This document shows positions 1-6,431 of a DNA stretch of 19,694 bases, piece after piece (position 1 is the first letter of the stretch; the number at the start of each line of letters is the position of its first letter). A program made the translations under genes and the position numbers. A model generated the notes under the pieces. That model did no database searches, was not told where the DNA came from, and saw only the letters and a program-made list of their open reading frames with translations. The stretch comes from Bacteroidales bacterium UBA3824 (GTDB lineage: Bacteria > Bacteroidota > Bacteroidia > Bacteroidales > UBA3824), in contig DGIK01000229.1 in the NCBI GenBank assembly GCA_002393195.1, positions 1 to 19,694 of the forward strand, in the 5' to 3' direction.

Positions 1-242
1 GCGAGTGGTCGCACCTGATGACTATAAGCCCAAACGCCGGTGCCTGCACCAATAGCAGCCACACCTACGTGGCAAAAGGCGTGGAGCGCATATCCACTCA
101 GCACCTCGAGGCCACAGAAGACATCAAGATATGCCTCACCGACCAAGACGAGGTAATCCGAATGTTGAAAAACGACGAATTTCACCAGGCAATGATGGTG
201 GCGCCGTTGTGGAAATATTTTGCTATCAACGGTTTGATATGA
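1..242 (+). CDS. NUDIX-family hydrolase, C-terminal part (5' end outside window)
   Basis: An open frame enters from the left edge (codons start at base 3) and stops at 242, leaving 79 visible residues. The catalytic Nudix box would lie upstream and is not seen. What is visible, a S-P-N-A-G stretch, then T-N-S-S-H-T-Y-V-A, then L-E-A-T-E-D-I, a D-E-V-I helix, and a closing A-P-L-W-K-Y-F, resembles the C-terminal half of ADP-ribose pyrophosphatase-like NUDIX proteins of Bacteroidetes, where a glutamate-rich strand follows the Nudix box. The ATG at 18 is internal, since the frame is open before it. The next gene, 161 bases downstream, is also a NUDIX enzyme. The family call is by remembered resemblance only; the missing active site keeps confidence moderate. 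Confidence 0.55.
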   Translation, partial: EWSHLMTISPNAGACTNSSHTYVAKGVERISTQHLEATEDIKICLTDQDEVIRMLKNDEFHQAMMVAPLWKYFAINGLI

Positions 243-262
243 CGGGAGTGTCCTATCGGACA

Positions 263-383
263 GAAATCTTTCAAATCTGTTACAAATCTTACAAATCAAA
301 CAATTAAAAAAGATTTGAAAGATTTGTATAAAATTTGAAAGATTTCTCGCGTAGCGACCAAATCAAAATTATCGCGTAGCGAC
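263..383. repeat. Intergenic inverted repeat followed by two copies of a 12-base palindromic repeat
   Basis: Bases 263-289 and 320-346 form a 27-base inverted repeat with 24 matching positions, built on the word AAATCTTTC/GAAAGATTT. Immediately after it, TCGCGTAGCGAC occurs at 347-358 and again at 372-383, a 25-base period; each copy is itself a small palindrome (TCGC-gta-GCGA). No gene fits this gap. It may act as a terminator or RNA-processing hairpin for the upstream gene, or be a dispersed intergenic repeat; the sequence alone does not decide. Confidence 0.7.
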
Positions 384-403
384 AATAATAAAAATCGAAT
401 ATT

Positions 404-1156
404 ATGTCGGAGTTTTCACATAATTATATCTTCAACAAGCGCGAAATGGTGGAGCGTACCGATGGCGACAATCTCACCGAAGCCGACATCCGCCAATTTC
501 AGCAGATTTGGCAGGACGCGGAGCATTACACCGAGGCTGCCAATGGCATCAATGTACTCGGCATCAACGAATACCGCCCACTGCCCGACGGCTACAAGTG
601 GACTACAATCCGCAGCCGTTTTGCCGAGATGGACGACCATCAGACCTACCCGATAGCCCGCGCCAAGGCATTGCTCGAATGGCGACGCGACGCCCATTAC
701 TGCGGACGTTGCGGCTCTCAACTCGTTGAGAGCAAAGAATTTACGGCTATGGACTGCCCCCACTGCGGCAACCAAATATTCCCTCGCATCAATCCCTGCG
801 TAATAATGCTCGTAAGCAAGGGCGACCAAATCCTACTCGCCCGCCACGCTCAGCGCAATCAAGACGTATATACCTGCCTTGCGGGTTTTGTGGAAGCCGG
901 CGAAAGCATCGAACACGCCGTAAGCCGCGAGATAATGGAAGAGACCGGCATCAAGGTAAAAAATATCAAGTATTTTGGCAGCCAGAGCTGGCCATTTCCG
1001 GCGCAACTGATGTTTGGATTCACGGCAGAATACGAAAGCGGCTCCATCACCCCTCAGCCCGGCGAGATTGCCGACGCACAGTGGTTTGACCGCGACCACT
1101 GCCCCGCCACACCGCCCAAAGGGTCGATTGCGTATAAACTAATTCATAATGCATAA
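404..1156 (+). CDS. nudC: NAD(H) diphosphatase, NudC type
   Basis: Hydrolyses the pyrophosphate bond of NADH/NAD+ to NMN(H) and AMP; NudC-family enzymes also remove NAD caps from RNA. The protein has 250 residues, close to E. coli NudC (257). A four-cysteine zinc ribbon is present at C100-x2-C103 and C118-x2-C121. The Nudix box spans residues 161-183, with the expected G161, the R-E-I-M-E-E core at 175-180 and G182. Just after it, S-Q-S-W-P-F-P at 193-199 matches the SQPWPFPxS signature that separates NudC from other NUDIX enzymes, with Ser in place of Pro. The N-terminal ~95 residues are the usual poorly conserved domain. The ATG at 404 is the first in frame. The last four codons and the stop lie inside a heptamer repeat (1141-1215), so the C-terminus may have been remodelled by that repeat. 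Confidence 0.9.
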   Translation: MSEFSHNYIFNKREMVERTDGDNLTEADIRQFQQIWQDAEHYTEAANGINVLGINEYRPLPDGYKWTTIRSRFAEMDDHQTYPIARAKALLEWRRDAHYCGRCGSQLVESKEFTAMDCPHCGNQIFPRINPCVIMLVSKGDQILLARHAQRNQDVYTCLAGFVEAGESIEHAVSREIMEETGIKVKNIKYFGSQSWPFPAQLMFGFTAEYESGSITPQPGEIADAQWFDRDHCPATPPKGSIAYKLIHNA

Positions 1157-1215
1157 TGCATAATTAGGCATCCGCCGGAAGGCAATTATGCATTATGAAT
1201 TATGCATTATGCATT
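1141..1215. repeat. Heptameric repeat array forming an inverted repeat
   Basis: Two AT-rich arms flank a GC-richer 18-base spacer. The left arm (1141-1165) is three 7-base units of the type ATGCATA; the right arm (1184-1215) is four units of ATTATGC/ATTATGA. The arms are nearly reverse complementary (18 of 19 bases nearest the spacer), so the transcript could fold into a long hairpin. The left arm overlaps the last codons and stop of the NudC gene; the right arm ends 11 bases before the MFS start. A second period-7 array occurs at 8571-8612. Confidence 0.8.
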
Positions 1216-1226
1216 GAAAAAAAACA

Positions 1227-2417
1227 ATGAAAAAATCATTCTTTGCCCTCGCCCTTGGTACATTTGGGTTGGGCATTTCGGAATTTGTGATGATGGGCAT
1301 TTTGCCCTACATCGCCGCCGATTTTCAGGTAGGAATCGCCGAGGCAGGACACCTCATCTCGGCGTATGCGCTCGGCGTGTGCGTGGGTGCGCCCGCCGTG
1401 GCTTTGTTTGCGCGGACGTGGCGGCTTAGAAACATCCTTTACCTCCTGATGGGCATATATTCGGTATCGGCGGCATTGATGGCAATATGCCCGCTGCCCG
1501 AGGAAGGCTCGAGATGGCAGTTTGTAATGGCTATGATTGTCAGATTTTTGCAAGGAACGCCGCACGGAGCGTTTTTTGGCGTGGGCAGCATCGTGTGCGA
1601 CAGAATGTCGAAGGACGGCAAGGCGGCTTTTGCAATAGCCATCATGTGTTCAGGAATGACATTTGCCAACCTCATCGGCAATCCGCTCTGCACTTTCCTA
1701 ACGTCCACTCTGTCATGGCGTTACGTGTTTTGTTTTACAACATTGTGGGGATTGGGCACATTGTTTTGCATATCGCGATGGGTGCCCGCCCTTGACGCAC
1801 TGCCCGACCACGGCGTCAAGGGCGAATTTCGGTTTATGAAGCATCTCGCGCCGTGGCTGGTGTTTGGCTGCACATTGTTTGGCAATTGCGGCGTTTTCTG
1901 CTGGTACAGTTACATTTCGCCGACAATGACCGCCCTCGCCCTCGTCCCCGAATCGATGATGACATTCATAATGGTGCTCGCCGGTGCGGGCATGGTGCTT
2001 GGCAACTTCATCGGCGGCAAACTTTCCGACAAGTTTGGTCCTGGACACACGGGCAGGGGTATTGTGATTGTATTGTTCATATCATTGATAGCCACGTATT
2101 TCACGGCTCACATAGCGTTGTGCGCCATACCGCTGATGATTATAAATGTGGCGTGCCTATTTGCGGTGTCGTCGCCACAGCAAATGCTCTTTGTCCGTCA
2201 CAGCAAGGGCGGCGAACTCATGGGCGGCGCGATGGTTCAGATAGCCTTCAATTTTGGCAACGCTGTCGGCGCATGGGCGGGCGGTCTGCCAATCGTGGAG
2301 AGCGAGCCAACGAGTTACCATTACCCGGCGTTGATAGGCGCAGGCATGGTGGTAATGGCAGTGGTGTGCTACACGTGGTTTTGCAAAAGGTACGAGGGGA
2401 AAGGAGAGATTGGATGA
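1227..2417 (+). CDS. MFS exporter, AraJ-like (DHA1 family)
   Basis: A 396-residue inner-membrane protein with about 12 hydrophobic segments, the standard MFS size. The opening (L-G-I-S-E-F-V-M-M-G at 15-24, then L-P-Y-I-A) is typical of the AraJ/YdhP branch of drug:H+ antiporters. R-F-L-Q-G-T-P-H-G at 106-114 fits the TM4 antiporter motif, G-G-K-L-S-D-K-F-G at 263-271 is the motif-A-like loop between the two halves, and N-F-G-N-A-V-G-A at 342-349 is the TM11 motif of this branch. Substrate cannot be read from sequence; relatives export sugars or drugs by proton exchange. The ATG at 1227 is preceded by an A-rich stretch, as usual in Bacteroidetes. No -7 promoter element is evident in the 70-base gap, so it may be co-transcribed with the NudC gene. 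A hairpin terminator follows. Confidence 0.85.
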   Translation: MKKSFFALALGTFGLGISEFVMMGILPYIAADFQVGIAEAGHLISAYALGVCVGAPAVALFARTWRLRNILYLLMGIYSVSAALMAICPLPEEGSRWQFVMAMIVRFLQGTPHGAFFGVGSIVCDRMSKDGKAAFAIAIMCSGMTFANLIGNPLCTFLTSTLSWRYVFCFTTLWGLGTLFCISRWVPALDALPDHGVKGEFRFMKHLAPWLVFGCTLFGNCGVFCWYSYISPTMTALALVPESMMTFIMVLAGAGMVLGNFIGGKLSDKFGPGHTGRGIVIVLFISLIATYFTAHIALCAIPLMIINVACLFAVSSPQQMLFVRHSKGGELMGGAMVQIAFNFGNAVGAWAGGLPIVESEPTSYHYPALIGAGMVVMAVVCYTWFCKRYEGKGEIG

Positions 2418-2454
2418 GGAAAGATTGAATTCAATCAGTCTTTTGAACCACAAC

Positions 2455-2502
2455 CACGGTATCCCACGGAATACTTTTCCGAGAGATGCCGTGTTTTTTA
2501 TT
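2455..2502 (+). terminator. Rho-independent terminator after the MFS gene
   Basis: CACGGTATC (2455-2463) pairs with GATGCCGTG (2485-2493), nine pairs including one G-U, with a small inner CGGA/TCCG stem. It is followed by TTTTTTATTA. It lies 38 bases after the MFS stop and separates that gene from the next unit. Confidence 0.7.
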
Positions 2503-2703
2503 AATACGACAATGGGGGTAATGACTATTTTTCAGTACAATCGGAACATTTTTTAGTTTGATGTGTCCATAATTATGATTGCTGGTTACCACAAACGCCT
2601 TACCTTAAACAATTGCAAAAAATATGCCCCATAACATGAAATAAAAATCATGATTGTCCGGCGTTTTTTATTCGTTTTTTTTCAATTTTTTGTTAATAAT
2701 TGT

Positions 2704-2711
2704 TATATTTG
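2704..2711 (+). promoter_or_regulatory. Bacteroidetes -7 promoter element for the 2772 operon
   Basis: TATATTTG matches the TAnnTTTG -7 consensus of the main Bacteroidetes sigma factor. A T-rich stretch lies about 20 bases upstream, where the -33 element is expected, without a clean TTTG at the right spacing. Transcription would start near 2718. The same box occurs at the equivalent place in the related region before the 13496 gene. Confidence 0.7.
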
Positions 2712-2728
2712 TGGCGAAATACAAACAG

Positions 2729-2755
2729 TAAGGACGCGGCACGCCACGTCCCTAC
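2729..2755. repeat. Small palindromic repeat inserted in the 5' leader
   Basis: GGACGCGGCACGCCACGTCC at 2732-2751 is a near-perfect palindrome (one C/A mismatch), flanked by TA on both sides. It is absent from the otherwise related leader before the 13496 gene, where the promoter is followed almost directly by AAAACCAACAACCATG. It therefore looks like an insertion of a dispersed REP-like palindrome. It lies between the promoter and the start codon, so it would form a hairpin in the mRNA leader. Confidence 0.6.
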
Positions 2756-2771
2756 ATAAAACCAAACAACC

Positions 2772-4004
2772 ATGAAAAAAATTCTTTCAACATTTGTGGC
2801 GTTGATGGTATGCGCCATGATGACCTCGATTGTGTCGGCACAGAATCCGGCTAAGGAGATTCTCATAAAAATCTCACAATCAAAAGACTGCCCTTTCAGC
2901 AAGGAAGCCTTCGACGGCATCGACTGGGACTCCCCAAACCGTCACAATACCGACGAACATTTCCAGTTTGATGACAAAGGCTCGGCTACAGGGATTACAA
3001 GCTACGTCTTAGACTGTTTCAAGCGCAAGGACGGCAACTACACGGCTCTATTGGTGAAACTATCCGTAGCAGTCAACACGGAAACAGAGATCAGTGGCAT
3101 TAAGACCGAAATGACCAACTGGCTCTACAAAGGCGGCAAGGTACATCTCCGTCCCAACGATGAAGTCATCAAAATGCCAACAATCGCCGACTTCTATTCC
3201 AACACCGCCGACTTCCCGAAGCCGCTCTACGACGCGATACAAGACGCAATAGAAAAAAATAAGCTGCTCGGAGTAGAAGTTAAGTCTGGAGAAAGAAAAT
3301 TAATGGTTTCATTCATGCCTACCAACAAAGCTAAAGCCGAAGGCATTGTGGAAGGTTTCAACCATGTCAAAGAATTGCCGCAAATATACTACAGCTGGAA
3401 CGGTGAAAAAATGGTTCGCCGCCCCGAAAGCAAGCCCATCGACCTCGACCTAAGTCTTTTTGGCGTAGAAGGCTACGAAACCAAGATTCCCGCAAATTAC
3501 GCCGTGGAAGCCATCAAAACATACTATGCCACCGACCCTTACGGCATCGGTCTCTCTCAAAAAGAATACCTTGAACAATACGGCAACAGAATCAACACGC
3601 TCTCGCCAACCACCGCATCTGGCGACGTCAATTTCCCCGACGAAAACGGATGGACAGTGTATAACCACCTTCAATTCTCATGCTACGAATACAAGAAAGG
3701 CGGCTACTTGGCTGTCTTGTACAAGGATGCAGAAAAAACTCTCGCCATGTACTCCTTCAAGGACGGCGAACTCACACTACTCTCCAACGCCTTCCCTCAA
3801 TTCGACAAGGCTGCGATAGAAACACAGACACCGACAGAACTCAAATTTGAAATCGGTTACAGCACATACCCATTCACCGCCGACGGATTCACACTCGTAA
3901 AGAAAAACATCGAGTACGACCAAAAAACATTCGAAATGATAGACCACGGCGACACCCTCACAGAATACAAATGGGACGGCGAAAAATTCGTAAAGCAACA
4001 ATAA
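2772..4004 (+). CDS. Secreted protein with two YxW(D/N)GEKxV repeat units, unknown function
   Basis: 410 residues. M1-K-K plus a hydrophobic stretch ending V-S-A-Q-N gives a signal peptide with likely cleavage after A23. The mature part divides into two units of about 190 residues, each closing on the same motif: Y-S-W-N-G-E-K-M-V at 207-215 and Y-K-W-D-G-E-K-F-V at 399-407, the latter almost at the C-terminus. Upstream of each is a K-(D/G)-G-(N/Y)-Y-like strand (87-90 and 309-312). The same units occur in the 13496 lipoprotein, and the last 37 bases before the end of the two genes are identical. I do not recognise a named family; similar short W-(D/N)-G-(E/K)-K motifs are common in uncharacterised Bacteroidales secreted proteins. 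It is the first gene of a unit with 4006 and 5438 (stop and next ATG one base apart). The signal peptide implies export to periplasm or beyond. Confidence 0.75.
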   Translation: MKKILSTFVALMVCAMMTSIVSAQNPAKEILIKISQSKDCPFSKEAFDGIDWDSPNRHNTDEHFQFDDKGSATGITSYVLDCFKRKDGNYTALLVKLSVAVNTETEISGIKTEMTNWLYKGGKVHLRPNDEVIKMPTIADFYSNTADFPKPLYDAIQDAIEKNKLLGVEVKSGERKLMVSFMPTNKAKAEGIVEGFNHVKELPQIYYSWNGEKMVRRPESKPIDLDLSLFGVEGYETKIPANYAVEAIKTYYATDPYGIGLSQKEYLEQYGNRINTLSPTTASGDVNFPDENGWTVYNHLQFSCYEYKKGGYLAVLYKDAEKTLAMYSFKDGELTLLSNAFPQFDKAAIETQTPTELKFEIGYSTYPFTADGFTLVKKNIEYDQKTFEMIDHGDTLTEYKWDGEKFVKQQ

Positions 4005-4005
4005 C

Positions 4006-5436
4006 ATGCAAATCTCTGACAACATAAAAAAATTTATCGACCTCGCCCTTACCGACCGCATCCTTACCTACAAGGAGCGGCTGGTAATCGAGGACGCGGC
4101 ATTGAAGGAAGGCATCAGCAAACAGGAAATCAACGCCTACCTCGACGACGCATTGCATGAAAGGCTCAAAACCTATTCAAAGGAGCAACTCAGGCACTGC
4201 CCGCACTGCGGCGCACAGATACCGCTCATCTCCGACGTGTGCCTATTCTGCGGCGAAAGCCTCGAAAACATCAGCATCGCCGCCGAACAGCACAACATCA
4301 AGACCTGCCCCGACTGCGGCGCACCGTTCCCCCTCGTGAGCAACGTCTGCACACATTGCGGACACATCCTCCACGAGCAATTAGACTCCGAACTCAACGC
4401 AAAACTCCTCATCGAAAACATCAAAGATAGCATCAGCGACCTCAAAGAAACGCCACAGCCAACATTTTGGCAAGTACTATGGTACAGAAAAAACATCTGG
4501 CTGTTCCTCATCTCAACAATACTGTTGATTAGGTTGCTGCAATATATGTACAGGTACGTATATAGCGGCTACACATTGTTATGGTTGTTCTTGGGGTCGA
4601 TGGCGCTTTGGATTCTGTCGATGGTGCTCACCCAAAAGTCCAAAAAGAAAGACCCGCCCTCAAAAATCGCCGACGACAAGTTTTTTGCTGCGCTCCACCG
4701 CAAGGAAATGTTTGAAAACCAAATCTCCACAATCTACGGCGACAATAGCGAGGCGCGTGCCGTACTTCAACAATACGCCACACTCACCGACAATATCAAG
4801 ACGGAACGCCGTGGAAGGCAGATAAAACTCATTCTGGTATTCTGCGCGTTTTTGGGAGCCAACTTGTTTACGCTCATAGACACATACTCCAACAAAGACG
4901 TATTCAAAAGCGACACCCAAAAATACAGCCACGTTTATGGGCTGTGGGACAAAAAATTTGCCGTGCAACCCGCCGACACCAACTTTTTCTCCGAATACAT
5001 ACTGATGGACGGCGAGGCAGATTTGTCGATAGGTGTTGATTTTGAAAACTACATCAATTCAATATGGAAAGACGAAGTGGAATACCACCTGACAGTGAGC
5101 AACGTGCACCTAAAATCATCAGGCAAGGAACTCGAACTGCATGACAACCAAACCATCGCCATCGCCCTATACGACGAAGACTGCAACCAAGTAGGCGCAT
5201 TGTTCGACCCAATAATTCTCTATTTGCATAACGACTATGAAACATATCCTTCTTACATGAAAGCTTTTTATGAAAAACTCAAACATGGCAAAGGGGAATG
5301 TTATGCAGAGTTTATATCACAAAAGGCAACACTTCCCGCCGACGAAGCCAACGTCAAACTATTGACAGACATGGCACAACGCGCCAAATGGTACTCAATA
5401 TACTTGTACACAAAACCTTTAGATGATGATTACTAA
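4006..5436 (+). CDS. Membrane protein with TerB-like N-terminus and double zinc ribbon
   Basis: 476 residues, function unknown. Residues 1-55 form a helical region (I-D-L-A-L-T-D-R-I-L-T-Y-K-E, then a second helix pair) resembling the short TerB/DnaJ-associated helices that often open Bacteroidales zinc-ribbon proteins. Two zinc ribbons follow: C65/C68 with C79/C82, and C101/C104 with C115/C118, each with the near-repeat P-L-(I/V)-S-(D/N)-V-C. Hydrophobic segments lie at about 164-179, 188-208 and 273-291, with a basic, probably cytoplasmic stretch between the second and third. The C-terminal ~180 residues have no further membrane segment and probably face the periplasm. The ATG is one base after the stop of the secreted-protein gene (TAAcATG), which implies coupled translation. 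A cytoplasmic sensing part linked to an outer part would suit a signalling role, but this is inference. Confidence 0.75.
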   Translation: MQISDNIKKFIDLALTDRILTYKERLVIEDAALKEGISKQEINAYLDDALHERLKTYSKEQLRHCPHCGAQIPLISDVCLFCGESLENISIAAEQHNIKTCPDCGAPFPLVSNVCTHCGHILHEQLDSELNAKLLIENIKDSISDLKETPQPTFWQVLWYRKNIWLFLISTILLIRLLQYMYRYVYSGYTLLWLFLGSMALWILSMVLTQKSKKKDPPSKIADDKFFAALHRKEMFENQISTIYGDNSEARAVLQQYATLTDNIKTERRGRQIKLILVFCAFLGANLFTLIDTYSNKDVFKSDTQKYSHVYGLWDKKFAVQPADTNFFSEYILMDGEADLSIGVDFENYINSIWKDEVEYHLTVSNVHLKSSGKELELHDNQTIAIALYDEDCNQVGALFDPIILYLHNDYETYPSYMKAFYEKLKHGKGECYAEFISQKATLPADEANVKLLTDMAQRAKWYSIYLYTKPLDDDY

Positions 5437-5437
5437 T

Positions 5438-6328
5438 ATGGAAGACAACAAGACACTATTCCAAAAGGTTTCCACCGAATTGGAAAAACAGCTCCAGGAA
5501 TACAAAAACCAGTATCCAAAGAATATGGCGCAAATCATCCGCCACAATTTTGGCAAAATATTGGTTTTGATAGCATGTGCGATGCTGATGATGGCAATGT
5601 TTAGCATGTCATTTACGTACATGATATTTTTATTTGTAGGCACTCCAGGACTCCTGACTTTTGCGCTCATAGTCGCCACTTCCAACAAGGATGAATACTC
5701 AGAGGACAACGGCTCTTCATTGAAGCAAATCGAAAGTTTGAAATCTCAACTGCAACCCCTCACGGCGTACCCCGACGTAAAAAAATACAGCGACAATTTC
5801 GACCGAAAAATTGAACAAGTAACCGCCGAAAAAGAAGCCTACAAAGCAAAATTCAAGCGGTATGCAACCATTGCAGGATTAGTCGCTGTTGGCATTGTCG
5901 TTTTGGAGATTGTAAGAATCCAAATAAGCAATGAGACTGGAGCAACAGACGAAATCCTCCAAACATCCGACGAAAAATACATGGACGAGGTGTTGGACAT
6001 CGACTACAACAAACCGTACTTTACATTGAAACCATTGCAAGATGGCGGCAAGGCGTTGGATTTTTCCATCATTAAACCTTATTCCTTTTATTATGTTTTG
6101 ACTGCCGATGGAATACATATAGCCGACAATGGCAACACCAGGCACACCTACGCCCTGATAATCACCGACAAGGACGGCAAATTCGCTCCACTCTGCCCGA
6201 AGTTCGTTTTTTCAAACACCGACACCCAAATCTCAAGCGAACAAATTCTCTTTGAACCACTCCGCATATTGCTATTTCTACGCGACCACCAACAAGAATT
6301 GCGATACAAAATTGAAAAATTGAAATGA
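5438..6328 (+). CDS. Membrane protein with coiled region, unknown function
   Basis: 296 residues from the ATG at 5438. An upstream in-frame ATG at 5423 would add five residues but overlap the previous gene; 5438 is chosen because it gives the same TAAnATG one-base spacing seen between the two preceding genes. Residues 1-38 are charged and helical, 39-58 and 60-82 are two adjacent membrane segments, 95-141 is a K/E/Q-rich helical, probably coiled-coil stretch, and 143-162 is a third membrane segment. The remaining ~130 residues are a soluble domain. The order (two close TM segments, helical linker, third TM, soluble C-terminal domain) parallels the second half of the 4006 protein, so the two may be distant paralogues or partners. 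I recognise no family. It is the last gene of the three-gene unit; no terminator is apparent before the efflux promoter. Confidence 0.75.
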   Translation: MEDNKTLFQKVSTELEKQLQEYKNQYPKNMAQIIRHNFGKILVLIACAMLMMAMFSMSFTYMIFLFVGTPGLLTFALIVATSNKDEYSEDNGSSLKQIESLKSQLQPLTAYPDVKKYSDNFDRKIEQVTAEKEAYKAKFKRYATIAGLVAVGIVVLEIVRIQISNETGATDEILQTSDEKYMDEVLDIDYNKPYFTLKPLQDGGKALDFSIIKPYSFYYVLTADGIHIADNGNTRHTYALIITDKDGKFAPLCPKFVFSNTDTQISSEQILFEPLRILLFLRDHQQELRYKIEKLK

Positions 6329-6333
6329 GCCAA

Positions 6334-6373
6334 TTCAGTACAATCGGAACATTTTTTAATAACAACGGATAAC
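6334..6373 (+). promoter_or_regulatory. Candidate AraC-type operator of the efflux operon
   Basis: Bases 6334-6358 recur exactly at 2531-2555. Within and after them is an imperfect direct repeat, ACAATCGGAACA (6340-6351) and ACAACGGATAAC (6362-6373), 22 bases apart, about two helical turns, as is common for AraC-family sites. It ends about 20 bases before the -7 box. That the AraC-family protein encoded at 12451-13344 binds here is inference from this arrangement. Confidence 0.45.
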
Positions 6374-6394
6374 GGCGGCGCGGGAAACTGTCTG

Positions 6395-6402
6395 TAATTT
6401 TG
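6395..6402 (+). promoter_or_regulatory. -7 promoter element of the efflux operon
   Basis: TAATTTTG fits TAnnTTTG, with start of transcription expected near 6409, 23 bases before the TolC-family gene. The -33 region (about 6372-6376, in a GC-rich stretch) has no TTTG, which would fit a promoter that depends on an activator bound at the operator just upstream. Confidence 0.6.
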
Positions 6403-6431
6403 CATCGTAACCATTTAAGGATGCTAATGCT

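Larger units (their letters stand above)
2531..2771. repeat. Duplicated regulatory region with a five-codon remnant of an AraC gene
   Basis: The second half of the 354-base gap 2418-2771 is a composite copy of sequence elsewhere in the window. Bases 2531-2555 are identical, 25 of 25, to 6334-6358 upstream of the efflux operon. From 2556 onward the sequence matches 13330-13497, the start of the AraC gene plus the AraC/lipoprotein intergenic region, with small indels. On the minus strand, 2568-2570 is ATG and the frame reads M-D-T-S-N then TAA, against M-D-S-S-N-T-P in the intact AraC protein. The two matching blocks abut exactly, as expected of a deletion scar. The minus-strand promoter box CAAAAATA of the intact copy has gained one A here (2616-2624). 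Earlier bases 2418-2530 hold only the MFS terminator and unassigned sequence. Confidence 0.8.

Noticed and set aside
3..1156. Two adjacent NUDIX genes as a recent tandem duplication
   Set aside because: The visible C-terminal part of the first protein does not resemble the same region of the NudC-type protein; they belong to different NUDIX branches.
1202..1429. Small frame beginning in the heptamer repeat before the MFS gene
   Set aside because: It overlaps the MFS start out of frame and its sequence has no coding character.
1853..2428. 191-codon plus-strand frame inside the MFS gene
   Set aside because: The MFS frame has the expected membrane segments and motifs; the other frame is rich in Arg, His and Trp, as typical of an out-of-frame reading.
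6306..6327. Possible third repeat array at the end of the 5438 gene
   Set aside because: The repeated AAATTG words have an 8-base spacing and only two copies, so they do not match the period-7 arrays and could be ordinary Lys/Leu/Glu coding sequence.
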